This document shows positions 6,183 to 11,635 of a stretch of DNA of 11,635 nt, piece by piece. Both the position numbers and the translations under genes were made by a program. The notes beneath the pieces are model-generated. The model made no database searches and was not told the origin of the DNA. It was given only the letters and a program-made list of their open reading frames with translations. Within the stretch, counting starts at the first letter, position 1. Every line of letters starts with the position of its first letter. The stretch comes from SIG578 sp045543635 (lineage in GTDB: Bacteria > Bacillota > Clostridia > Oscillospirales > Ruminococcaceae): positions 1-11,635 of the forward strand of contig JAZQMT010000023.1 in assembly GCA_045543635.1 (NCBI GenBank), read 5' to 3'.

Positions 6183-7370
6183 ATGAAATCTCGCAAAAAC
6201 AAAGGGTATAAAATTCAAAGCTATGGCAGAATTTTTGATGGCTCGGAGCGTAGGCGTAAAAAACGCGTTCGAAACACCATTCTTTTTGTGCTGGTTATTT
6301 TGTTGCTTGTTTTTCTTGGCTATAGTATTTCCGGTCCGCTCGGAAACCTTTTGAGGGGAGAAAAGACACAGCGTCCCGGAGAAAGTTCTTCTTCCAAAGT
6401 TTCGATCTCTTCTCAAATTTCAACCTCTAGTGAAATAACCTCGTCCGAAGTTCAAAGCACCGTAGAGCTTTCTGAGCTGAAAGTCGCGTATTTGCCGCTT
6501 TCTACCGTTAAAAATTCCGAAATGCTTTCAAATTATATTGCAAATATCAAGAGCCTTGGGTATAATGCTGTTGTTTTAGAGCTTAAAAAAGAGGACGGAA
6601 CGATTTATTACAGCACGCAGAATGAAATGGCAGCTTCTGTTAAAGCCGTATCACCTGATGCAATACAAAACCTCCCCGAGGTTGTTTTGCAGCTGAAAAA
6701 TGAAAATATCATTCCTATTGCACAGATTCATGCATTTAAGGATAAAATAGCAACCAAAAATTCTGCCGCTAAAATTTTGTATACTAAGCACGAGGGCTGG
6801 AGTTGGTTTGACGCGGCGAATGGCAAACCATGGCTTAATCCCTATAGTTCAGAGGCACAGCAGTATGTAACTGCGCTCGCTTGCGAGCTTGCTGACCTCG
6901 GCTTTGAAAATGTAATGGTGTCTTCAATTATGTTTCCCGATGTAAGCAGTTTTGTGAATGCCGATTTTGGTCCCTTGGAACAAACTATTTCTCACGCTGA
7001 AATCCTTTCGCAGTATACTGTAAGTCTTAAAGCGGCCTTAAACGCAAAAAATGCAAAGCTCCTGCTATCTTATAACGGTGCGCAGGCACAGAGAGAAAAC
7101 AATGTGATTTACGGCGCAGAAGACCCCAAAACCTTTTCCGCCGATGTACTTGTTCCTGAACTTGCGCTTGCCGCTGATAACGGCGCGGCTCTTTCCGATT
7201 TAATCAGTAATATAAGAGCTTCGCATCCTGATGTTGTCCTTATGCCGCAGTTTTCTTCTATAAATAGGGATGGTTCTGCCGTTACAAAAGAGCAGATAAA
7301 CGCTCAAAAAGCTGTTTGTGCGGGCACTTCCTTCTATGTGTATGATAAGAATGGAAACTATATCGGCTAA
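6183..7370 (+). CDS. Membrane-anchored putative glycoside hydrolase (DUF4015-like)
   Basis: 395 residues. A basic N-terminus is followed by one membrane helix (about 31-50), then a Ser/Thr-rich linker (about 66-93) and an extracellular barrel-like domain. The domain carries the hallmarks of the DUF4015 putative glycoside hydrolase family: YNAVVLELKKEDGTIYY (127-143), IHAFKDKIATKN (182-193), WLNPYSSE (217-224) and LGFENVMVSSIMFP (239-252). In family members I know, the last motif usually reads FDYVRFP with a conserved Asp; here that position is Ser, so catalysis is uncertain and the protein may only bind glycans. The ATG at 6183 has GGGGAG 7 nt upstream; a TTG at 6177 is too close to it. It begins 23 bp after rnfA, in the same operon, suggesting an envelope-linked role. 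Confidence 0.72.
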   Translation: MKSRKNKGYKIQSYGRIFDGSERRRKKRVRNTILFVLVILLLVFLGYSISGPLGNLLRGEKTQRPGESSSSKVSISSQISTSSEITSSEVQSTVELSELKVAYLPLSTVKNSEMLSNYIANIKSLGYNAVVLELKKEDGTIYYSTQNEMAASVKAVSPDAIQNLPEVVLQLKNENIIPIAQIHAFKDKIATKNSAAKILYTKHEGWSWFDAANGKPWLNPYSSEAQQYVTALACELADLGFENVMVSSIMFPDVSSFVNADFGPLEQTISHAEILSQYTVSLKAALNAKNAKLLLSYNGAQAQRENNVIYGAEDPKTFSADVLVPELALAADNGAALSDLISNIRASHPDVVLMPQFSSINRDGSAVTKEQINAQKAVCAGTSFYVYDKNGNYIG

Positions 7371-7410
7371 AATATGGTCACCGCTTTTATAAATTTATTT
7401 TAGGAGTTGA

Positions 7411-8529
7411 TTGAGCTTGCCAAAGCATATTGTTGACTGGAAGACTCTGTATTCGTTTGTTACAGATGCATTTGTCGGCGTGGGTGTTCCGCGTGCGGAT
7501 GCTGAGATATGTGCCGATGTTCTTTTAACATCAGATAAGAGAGGCATAGAATCCCATGGAGTAAACCGCTTTAAACCGATCTATATTGATCGCATTAATG
7601 CCGGTATCCAAAATCCTGTCACGGAATTTGAAATTGTTCGTGAAACTCCCACCACCGCTGTTGTTGACGGGCATGACGGTATGGGTCAGGTTATCGGCTA
7701 TAAGTCAATGGAGCTTGCCATTAAAAAGGCAAAGGAATACGGCATGGGCATGGTCGTTGTCCGTAATTCCTGTCACTATGGCATTGCAGGTTACTATACT
7801 TCGATGGCTGCAAAGCATGGGTGTATCGGCATGACAGGAACAAATGCCCGCCCTACAGTTGCTCCCACCTTTGGTGTTGAGGGCGCATTTGGAACAAATC
7901 CGCTGACGCTCGGCGTTCCTACCGATGAGGAGTTCGACTTTAATTTTGACTGCGCAACCTCTATCACTCAAAACGGTAAACTCGAGTATTATGAGCGTCT
8001 TGGAAAAGACATCCTGCCCGGAACGGTTGTCGGACCCGATGGCAATGCCGTAGAGGGCGATGCCGGCGCTGCCCTGAAAAGAATAGGCAGCGGAGATGCA
8101 GCTCTTACTCCTCTTGGCGGTATCGGAGAGGAGCTCGGCGGATATAAAGGCTATGGATTTGCTATGTTTGTCGAATTTTTAAGCGCTGTCCTTCAAGATG
8201 GTAGTTATGGCAAGGCACTTTCCGGTAAAGGTGAAAACGGGGAAAAGGTTCCTTTCCATCTCGGCCATTTCTTTATCGCCATTGACACAGATCACTTCCT
8301 CGGAGAAGATGTTTGCCGTAAAAAAGCGGGTGACATTATCCGTGAGGTTCGTTCGACGAAAAAGGCTCCCGGTCAGGAGAGAATTTTCACCGCAGGTGAA
8401 AAAGAGTGGGAAATATGGCTGAATAGAAAAGACAGCGGTGTTCCTATTAACGAACCCGTTCAGAAAGAGTTTTCCGATGTTCGCGACACTCTCGGTCTCA
8501 CTCAGTACAAATTCCCTTGGGAAGATTAA
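7411..8529 (+). CDS. Ldh-family (malate/L-lactate type) NAD(P)-dependent oxidoreductase
   Basis: A 372-residue member of the Ldh_2 family (malate, L-lactate, ureidoglycolate and related 2-hydroxyacid dehydrogenases), cytoplasmic, interconverting a 2-hydroxy acid and a 2-oxo acid with NAD(P). Visible motifs: R44 and H49 in RGIESHG (the family's catalytic His), VVRNSCHYGIAGYY (116-129) in the cofactor region, GTNPLTLGVPT (161-171), FDCATS (179-184) and PLGGIGEELGGYKGYG (234-249). The true substrate cannot be read from sequence. Start: TTG at 7411 with AGGAG 4 nt upstream; TTG at 7417, with a 10-nt gap, is equally plausible. It lies 40 bp after the hydrolase gene with no promoter or terminator between, so it is probably the last gene of the rnf-like operon. 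It ends just before a strong terminator. Confidence 0.87.
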   Translation: MSLPKHIVDWKTLYSFVTDAFVGVGVPRADAEICADVLLTSDKRGIESHGVNRFKPIYIDRINAGIQNPVTEFEIVRETPTTAVVDGHDGMGQVIGYKSMELAIKKAKEYGMGMVVVRNSCHYGIAGYYTSMAAKHGCIGMTGTNARPTVAPTFGVEGAFGTNPLTLGVPTDEEFDFNFDCATSITQNGKLEYYERLGKDILPGTVVGPDGNAVEGDAGAALKRIGSGDAALTPLGGIGEELGGYKGYGFAMFVEFLSAVLQDGSYGKALSGKGENGEKVPFHLGHFFIAIDTDHFLGEDVCRKKAGDIIREVRSTKKAPGQERIFTAGEKEWEIWLNRKDSGVPINEPVQKEFSDVRDTLGLTQYKFPWED

Positions 8530-8532
8530 AAT

Positions 8533-8567
8533 AAAAAGGAGCTTCACAATAGTGAAGCTCCTTTTTT
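8533..8567. terminator. Bidirectional intrinsic terminator
   Basis: A perfect 15-bp stem (8533-8547 with 8552-8566), loop AATA, with an A-run on the left and a T-run on the right. It stops the operon on the plus strand and the tRNA transcript on the minus strand; the tRNA's CCA end abuts the T-run. Confidence 0.95.
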
Positions 8568-8641
8568 GGAGCTGATGGTCGGAATCGAACCGACAACCTG
8601 TTCATTACGAGTGAACTGCTCTGCCATTGAGCCACATCAGC
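8567..8641 (-). tRNA. tRNA-Thr (anticodon CGT)
   Basis: A 75-nt cloverleaf with encoded CCA. Acceptor stem GCTGATG/CATCAGC is perfect; D arm GCTC/GAGC; anticodon stem GTTCA/TGAAC with loop CTCGTAA, so anticodon CGT reading ACG; T arm GTCGG/CCGAC with loop TTCGATT. The discriminator base is U. Confidence 0.96.
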
Positions 8642-8662
8642 ATCAGCGCCCATATAGGCGCT
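8642..8662 (-). promoter_or_regulatory. tRNA 5' leader with hairpin and acceptor-strand copy
   Basis: The leader between the predicted start (about 8663) and the mature tRNA contains AGCGCC (8645-8650) able to pair with GGCGCT (8657-8662) over a 6-nt loop. CATCAGC at 8641-8647 repeats the acceptor strand at 8635-8641. The hairpin partly hides this second copy. A role in RNase P processing is inferred. Confidence 0.45.
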
Positions 8663-8669
8663 AGAGACT

Positions 8670-8698
8670 ATTATACTCAAAAATATGTGCAAAGTCAA
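8670..8698 (-). promoter_or_regulatory. Consensus sigma-A promoter of tRNA-Thr
   Basis: On the minus strand TTGACT (8698-8693), a 17-bp spacer, then TATAAT (8675-8670). It begins only 11 bp past the amidase stop codon. Confidence 0.88.
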
Positions 8699-8709
8699 TC
8701 TTTTTTTGT

Positions 8710-9453
8710 TCATTCAAGAACATTAATGTATGAGGCATTTACAAACCCATCTTGCCCGTTATACCGAGTGGCATACCAACCGTTGAAACCGTTGCGCACG
8801 GTAAGCTCAGTGCCATTGGGAATATTTGCTATAACAGCGGCGCTTATGGAGGGACGCTCGCGCAAATTAAGCGATCCCGAGGATAGACGAACAATTGCGC
8901 GCTGTCCCAAATCAGGCTCAACGAACGGAATATTAAAATAATCCGTCAGAGAAAGCGCGATATTGCGCGCAATGGTCGGAATATTTCTGATGATCCACTC
9001 GGCATCGTCCACATTATCATGATAACCTATTTCCAGGAATGCTGAGGGAGCTTTGGGTTGCCGAACCTCGCCGAGGCGGGTGGTGGCCAGCGTGCGGACG
9101 AGGTCAGGCAGGGGATAGATGTCTTTGAAATTATCCACAAAAATTTCTGACGCTTGCTGTCCGCGGGTACTTCCCGGATAATAATAAACATCAATGCCGC
9201 GATTCTCACCGTATGAGTCAGAGGGGGAAGCGTTGGAGTGAAGCGCTAAATGCAGATCGTAATTTCCGGCATTTGACTCCCGAATTGCGGTGGCAGCGTT
9301 GGTCTTAGGGTCATTTCGTACAAATCCAATGTTGTTTGCAATCAAATAAGGCTCCAATGCGTCTGCAAGCAAATTCATGTAATATTCCTCGCTGCCGCCT
9401 GTTACATAGGAATTAAACTCTTGCGTGGACGGACTTAAATAGATAGTAGGCAT
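8710..9453 (-). CDS. N-acetylmuramoyl-L-alanine amidase with C-terminal SH3 domain
   Basis: 247 residues. Residues 1-175 form an Amidase_3-type zinc amidase that cleaves the MurNAc-L-Ala bond of peptidoglycan; residues about 185-247 form a bacterial SH3 domain (LNLRERPS...IPNGTELTV...GWYATRYNGQDGFV) likely to bind cell wall. E22/E23 and H72 (ALHSNA) fit two zinc ligands and E141 (LEIGYHDN) the catalytic Glu. The usual first His motif (DPGHGG) is replaced by SPSTQEFN, a variant I recall from other Firmicute and phage-type amidases. No signal peptide is visible, so release from the cell would need lysis, a mother-cell role or another route. AGGAG at 9460-9464 lies 6 nt before the ATG. No convincing promoter was found; no terminator separates it from the tRNA. 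Confidence 0.88.
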   Translation of the reverse strand: MPTIYLSPSTQEFNSYVTGGSEEYYMNLLADALEPYLIANNIGFVRNDPKTNAATAIRESNAGNYDLHLALHSNASPSDSYGENRGIDVYYYPGSTRGQQASEIFVDNFKDIYPLPDLVRTLATTRLGEVRQPKAPSAFLEIGYHDNVDDAEWIIRNIPTIARNIALSLTDYFNIPFVEPDLGQRAIVRLSSGSLNLRERPSISAAVIANIPNGTELTVRNGFNGWYATRYNGQDGFVNASYINVLE

Positions 9454-9520
9454 AAAAATCTCCTTTCGTTCAAAAAGTTTCTATTTTATTATTATGTAGC
9501 TACAGCCTGTCTGTGACATT

Positions 9521-9550
9521 GTAATTTTCTTTTATTGCAGCCCATATACT
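9521..9550 (+). promoter_or_regulatory. Possible SigE-type (sporulation) promoter
   Basis: GTAATTTT (9521-9528) matches seven of eight bases of the B. subtilis SigE -35 consensus GKMATATT. After 14 bp, CATATACT (9543-9550) fits CATANANT fully. No good sigma-A promoter competes here. Both boxes are AT-rich, so chance is possible. Confidence 0.4.
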
Positions 9551-9578
9551 TTATATAAATGAAAAAAGACAGGAGAAT

Positions 9579-10043
9579 ATGAACTTGATTATTATCAGAA
9601 CAAAAAGAAAACATAAAGATGCTGTCGTTATCATCGTATGTCTGATTGCGGCTTTAGCAGCAAGGTTTGTACCGTATTTTGCTCCTGAGCAAGCGGTTAT
9701 GAGTGATGTAAGCCTTTCTGCCAATAATAATGATGAGCGTCTTGCGTTTTTAAAGTCTCACGGTATAGAGAGTGAAAAGGAGCCTTTTGAAATTAAGGAC
9801 ATTATTATTCCTTCTTCCTTTGACGGTCTTTATGAAACTTTTGAAATTTTGCAAAAAAGTCAGGGTCTGTCTCTTGAAAAATTTCGGGGTAAAAGGGTAA
9901 AGCGCTACAGCTACTATATTTCAAATCCACCCGAAGGCTTTGGTAAAACAGCGGCAGAGTTAATTGTTCTCGATGGAGAGATTATCGCATGCTGTTTGTG
10001 CGATCTGCAAAAAAGCGGCGGCTTTGCAAAAATAATTGGTTGA
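9579..10043 (+). CDS. DUF4830-like membrane-anchored protein
   Basis: 154 residues: a basic N-terminus (RTKRKHK), one membrane helix (about 15-33), then a small exported domain of about 110 residues. The pattern SANNNDERLAFLKSHGIE (47-64), FEIKDIIIPSSFDGLYETF (70-88), LQKSQGLSLEKFRGKRVKRYSY (91-112) and a C-terminal LIVLDGEIIACCLCDL (128-143) resembles DUF4830, a clostridial family of unknown function. Two adjacent cysteines plus a third (C138, C139, C141) near the C-terminus are unusual. Start: ATG at 9579 lies only 3 nt from AGGAG; TTG at 9585 with 9-nt spacing is an alternative. It is divergent from the amidase, and a possible SigE-type promoter precedes it, hinting at a sporulation role. 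Its stop codon lies inside the -35 box of the next promoter. Confidence 0.68.
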   Translation: MNLIIIRTKRKHKDAVVIIVCLIAALAARFVPYFAPEQAVMSDVSLSANNNDERLAFLKSHGIESEKEPFEIKDIIIPSSFDGLYETFEILQKSQGLSLEKFRGKRVKRYSYYISNPPEGFGKTAAELIVLDGEIIACCLCDLQKSGGFAKIIG

Positions 10044-10068
10044 CCTACACAAGGAGGTGTGATATAAT
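10040..10068 (+). promoter_or_regulatory. Strong sigma-A promoter overlapping the DUF4830 stop codon
   Basis: TTGACC (10040-10045), a 17-bp spacer, then TATAAT (10063-10068). The TGA stop (10041-10043) is part of the -35 box. Transcription would start near 10075, far from any sizeable gene. Confidence 0.78.
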
Positions 10069-10074
10069 TATTAG

Positions 10075-10167
10075 GTAATAAGCGTATCTTATGTTAATTT
10101 TGCCTAAAAAAAACTGGGATTTATTGTGCATTTTTAATTTATAGTTTATTCATAAAGTCCCGTTTTT
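10075..10167 (+). ncRNA. Candidate short transcript or terminated leader
   Basis: About 90 nt between a near-consensus promoter and a hairpin followed by five T. The only reading frame is a 17-codon one (10091-10144) with no ribosome site. It could be a small RNA or an attenuated leader of the downstream ABC gene. It matches no RNA family I recognise. Confidence 0.3.
10111..10167. terminator. Candidate long-loop terminator
   Basis: AAAC.GGGATTT pairs with the stretch AAGTCCCGTTT, with single bulges and a G-U pair, across a loop of about 26 nt. It is preceded by eight A and ends in five T, so it could work in both directions. The long loop makes it weaker than the one at 8533. Confidence 0.4.
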
Positions 10168-10224
10168 GGTTATTTTTGAGCAAAAACACAAAAAACTTGG
10201 GTAAATATTTGTGAGATAAGTTTA

Positions 10225-10253
10225 TTGTAATTGTTTTTGCAAACTGATATAGT
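10225..10253 (+). promoter_or_regulatory. Sigma-A promoter of the sugar ABC ATPase gene
   Basis: TTGTAA (10225-10230), a 17-bp spacer, then TATAGT (10248-10253) with an extended -10 (TGA before it). The expected start is near 10260, leaving a 68-nt leader. Confidence 0.78.
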
Positions 10254-10262
10254 ATTTAGTGA

Positions 10263-10280
10263 ATGAAAGTCAGTTTTCAT
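10263..10280. promoter_or_regulatory. Operator-like inverted repeat after the ABC promoter
   Basis: ATGAAA (10263-10268) and TTTCAT (10275-10280) form a perfect inverted repeat with a 6-bp spacer, just past the expected start. The arms resemble those of catabolite-response sites (TGAAA...TTTCA), but the centre is two bases too long and lacks CG. A competing hairpin is possible between 10268-10274 and 10281-10287. Confidence 0.4.
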
Positions 10281-10327
10281 ACTGATTAAAACAATAATCT
10301 CAAATGCATAAAAAGCAGGAGGTCAAT

Positions 10328-11473
10328 ATGGCAAGTTTATCATTTAGAAAGATCGGAAAAACTTATCCCAGCGGCGTTACCGCTGTTTCCGATTTTAATC
10401 TCGAGATTAAGGATAAGGAATTTATCATTTTCGTTGGTCCTTCCGGTTGCGGTAAGTCCACTACTCTTCGTATGGTCGCAGGTTTGGAAGAGATCACCGA
10501 TGGTGAGCTCTACATTGGCGACAAGCTCATCAACAACGTCGCTCCTAAGGACAGAGACATCGCCATGGTGTTCCAGAACTATGCTCTTTATCCGCATATG
10601 ACTGTTTATGAGAACATGGCTTTTGGTCTTAAACTGCGCAAAACTCCTAAGGAGGAAATCAGAAAACGCGTTGAAGAGGCAGCCAGAATTCTTGATATTA
10701 CTCACCTGCTTGACAGAAAGCCCAAGGCTTTGTCCGGCGGTCAGCGTCAGCGTGTTGCGCTTGGTCGTGCTATTGTTCGTGAGCCTAAGGTCTTCTTGCT
10801 TGACGAGCCTCTTTCCAACCTTGATGCTAAGCTCCGTGCTCAGATGAGAACCGAGCTTTCGAAACTTCACAAGAAATTGGGTACCACCTTTATTTATGTT
10901 ACCCATGACCAGACCGAGGCTATGACCATGGCTGACAGAATCGTTGTTATGAAGGACGGATTTATTCAGCAGGTTGACAGCCCGACAAACCTTTATAACA
11001 GACCTGTCAATGTTTTCGTTGCAGGCTTTATCGGAACTCCTCAAATGAACTTTGTCGAGTCCAAGTTCATTGATCTTGAGAATGGTCAGTATGCCATTGA
11101 GTTCGGATCTGAAGACACCAAGACCAAGAAGGGTGTTAAATATCAGGTTGTTATTCCTCAAGAGAAGCTTAAGGGTGTCAATATTGCTGACTATGTCGGT
11201 AAAGAGGTTATTGCCGGTATTCGTCCCGAGTGCCTGAAAGATGATGAAGAGTACATAAGCAAGGCAACCACCGGTGTTATCAAATGCAAAGTTGAAATCA
11301 CTGAGCTCATGGGTGCTGAAACCTATCTGTACATCAACTGTGAAGGCATTAATATGACCGCCAGAGTTGCTCCCAGAACCACTGTTATCAGCGGTGACGA
11401 AATTCAGATCGCAATTGATCCGAGCAGAGTTCATATCTTTGATAAAGAGACCGAGGCAATCATCGTCTACTAA
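10328..11473 (+). CDS. ugpC: Sugar ABC transporter ATP-binding protein (MsmK/UgpC/MalK type)
   Basis: 381 residues, the usual length for CUT1-family importer ATPases that power uptake of oligosaccharides or glycerol phosphate from the cytoplasmic side. All motifs are intact: Walker A GPSGCGKST (37-45), Q-loop Q83, signature LSGGQ (135-139), Walker B VFLLDE (155-160), D-loop SNLDA (163-167) and switch H193. The C-terminal part from about 235 fits the MalK-like regulatory/TOBE region. ATG at 10328 follows AGGAGGT by 4 nt; an upstream ATG at 10304 has no ribosome site. No permease or binding-protein gene adjoins it within the window, and it has its own promoter and terminator, so it may be a shared ATPase like streptococcal MsmK. 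Its codons (GGT, AAG, GTT, CGT) suggest high expression. Gene symbol by family; substrate not known. Confidence 0.93.
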   Translation: MASLSFRKIGKTYPSGVTAVSDFNLEIKDKEFIIFVGPSGCGKSTTLRMVAGLEEITDGELYIGDKLINNVAPKDRDIAMVFQNYALYPHMTVYENMAFGLKLRKTPKEEIRKRVEEAARILDITHLLDRKPKALSGGQRQRVALGRAIVREPKVFLLDEPLSNLDAKLRAQMRTELSKLHKKLGTTFIYVTHDQTEAMTMADRIVVMKDGFIQQVDSPTNLYNRPVNVFVAGFIGTPQMNFVESKFIDLENGQYAIEFGSEDTKTKKGVKYQVVIPQEKLKGVNIADYVGKEVIAGIRPECLKDDEEYISKATTGVIKCKVEITELMGAETYLYINCEGINMTARVAPRTTVISGDEIQIAIDPSRVHIFDKETEAIIVY

Positions 11474-11494
11474 GTATAATAAAAAGAGCGGCCT

Positions 11495-11533
11495 TAGAGA
11501 GACACTTCGTAAAGAAGTTGTCTCTCTACTTTT
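11495..11533 (+). terminator. Intrinsic terminator of the ABC ATPase gene
   Basis: TAGAGAGACA (11495-11504) pairs with TGTCTCTCTA (11519-11528), extended by CTTC/GAAG with one bulged T and a 5-nt loop GTAAA, then CTTTT. It lies 22 bp after the stop codon. Confidence 0.85.
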
Positions 11534-11537
11534 ATAT

Positions 11538-11571
11538 AAAAATGACACTTTACGCAAAAGCGAAAGTGTCA
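11538..11571 (-). terminator. Second hairpin, likely terminator for a convergent gene
   Basis: TGACACTTT (11543-11551) pairs with AAAGTGTCA (11563-11571), extended by CGC/GCG with one bulged A and loop AAAA. The A-run at 11538-11542 gives a U-run only on the minus strand, so it should stop a gene transcribed leftward from beyond the window. The remaining 11572-11635 shows no gene. Confidence 0.65.
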
Positions 11572-11635
11572 TAGTGGGTTACATAGTATAAGATATTTAT
11601 AAAAATTATTTGCCGAAAATATCAAAATTTCTTTC

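Noticed and set aside
9495..9504. TGTAGCTACA palindrome in the amidase/DUF4830 divergent region
   Set aside because: Ten perfect bases but no match to a known operator, and no clear amidase promoter to place it against.
10051..10061. Perfect AAGGAGG ribosome-site-like sequence after the DUF4830 gene
   Set aside because: It lies in the spacer of the 10040-10068 promoter and has no usable start codon after it (GTG is followed at once by TGA).
10091..10144. 17-codon frame that could be a leader peptide
   Set aside because: No ribosome site before its ATG and no run of regulatory codons.
10340..11572. 410-codon minus-strand frame opposite the ABC ATPase
   Set aside because: It is antisense to an unmistakable ABC ATPase, reflects its codon bias, and reads backward through its motifs.
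1..11635. CRISPR arrays, phage genes, toxin-antitoxin or defence genes
   Set aside because: No spaced direct repeats and no recognisable genes of these types on either strand; the amidase stands alone without other phage genes.

Overview
The window looks like a chromosomal piece of an anaerobic, low-to-mid-GC Clostridia-type Firmicute, probably near Ruminococcaceae/Oscillospiraceae. The reasons are an Rnf-type operon, strong AGGAGG ribosome sites, consensus sigma-A promoters, a DUF4830 protein, a possible SigE-type sporulation promoter and an encoded tRNA CCA end. The genus cannot be named from sequence alone.

Layout. Bases 1-1097 are a complete IS481-like insertion sequence with 28-bp imperfect terminal inverted repeats and one DDE transposase on the minus strand. 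It begins exactly at base 1, so this may be a contig edge at a repeat. Next come a small FUSC/aromatic-acid-exporter-like membrane protein (1205-1741) with its own promoter and an AlkD-like DNA alkylation repair protein (1833-2528). A strong promoter at 2534-2562 then starts a six-gene run: rnfC, rnfD, rnfE and rnfA homologues, a membrane-anchored DUF4015-type putative glycoside hydrolase, and an Ldh-family (malate/L-lactate type) dehydrogenase. It ends at a perfect bidirectional terminator (8533-8567). On the minus strand are tRNA-Thr(CGT), with its own consensus promoter, and a signal-less amidase with a C-terminal SH3 domain. A DUF4830 membrane-anchored protein is divergent from the amidase. 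A roughly 280-bp regulatory region follows, with two sigma-A promoters, a possible short terminated transcript and an inverted-repeat operator. The window closes with a lone MsmK/UgpC-type sugar ABC ATPase and two back-to-back terminators.

The most notable object is the Rnf-like operon. Clostridial Rnf loci are usually ordered C-D-G-E-A-B; here G and B are missing and the remaining genes overlap, leaving no room for G. The retained proteins keep the Rnf fold signatures but have lost almost every redox element. RnfE lacks both cysteines of the intramembrane [2Fe-2S] site and RnfA lacks one of its two. RnfC lacks the Gly-rich NADH/flavin loop, and RnfD lacks a recognisable SGAT flavinylation motif. 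Only the two 4Fe-4S motifs of RnfC remain. This looks like a derived Rnf-like membrane complex that has changed or lost its electron path; its function is unknown.

The IS also holds structure of interest: a perfect 32-bp palindrome inside the transposase gene, and two crossed 11-bp complementary pairs around its start codon.
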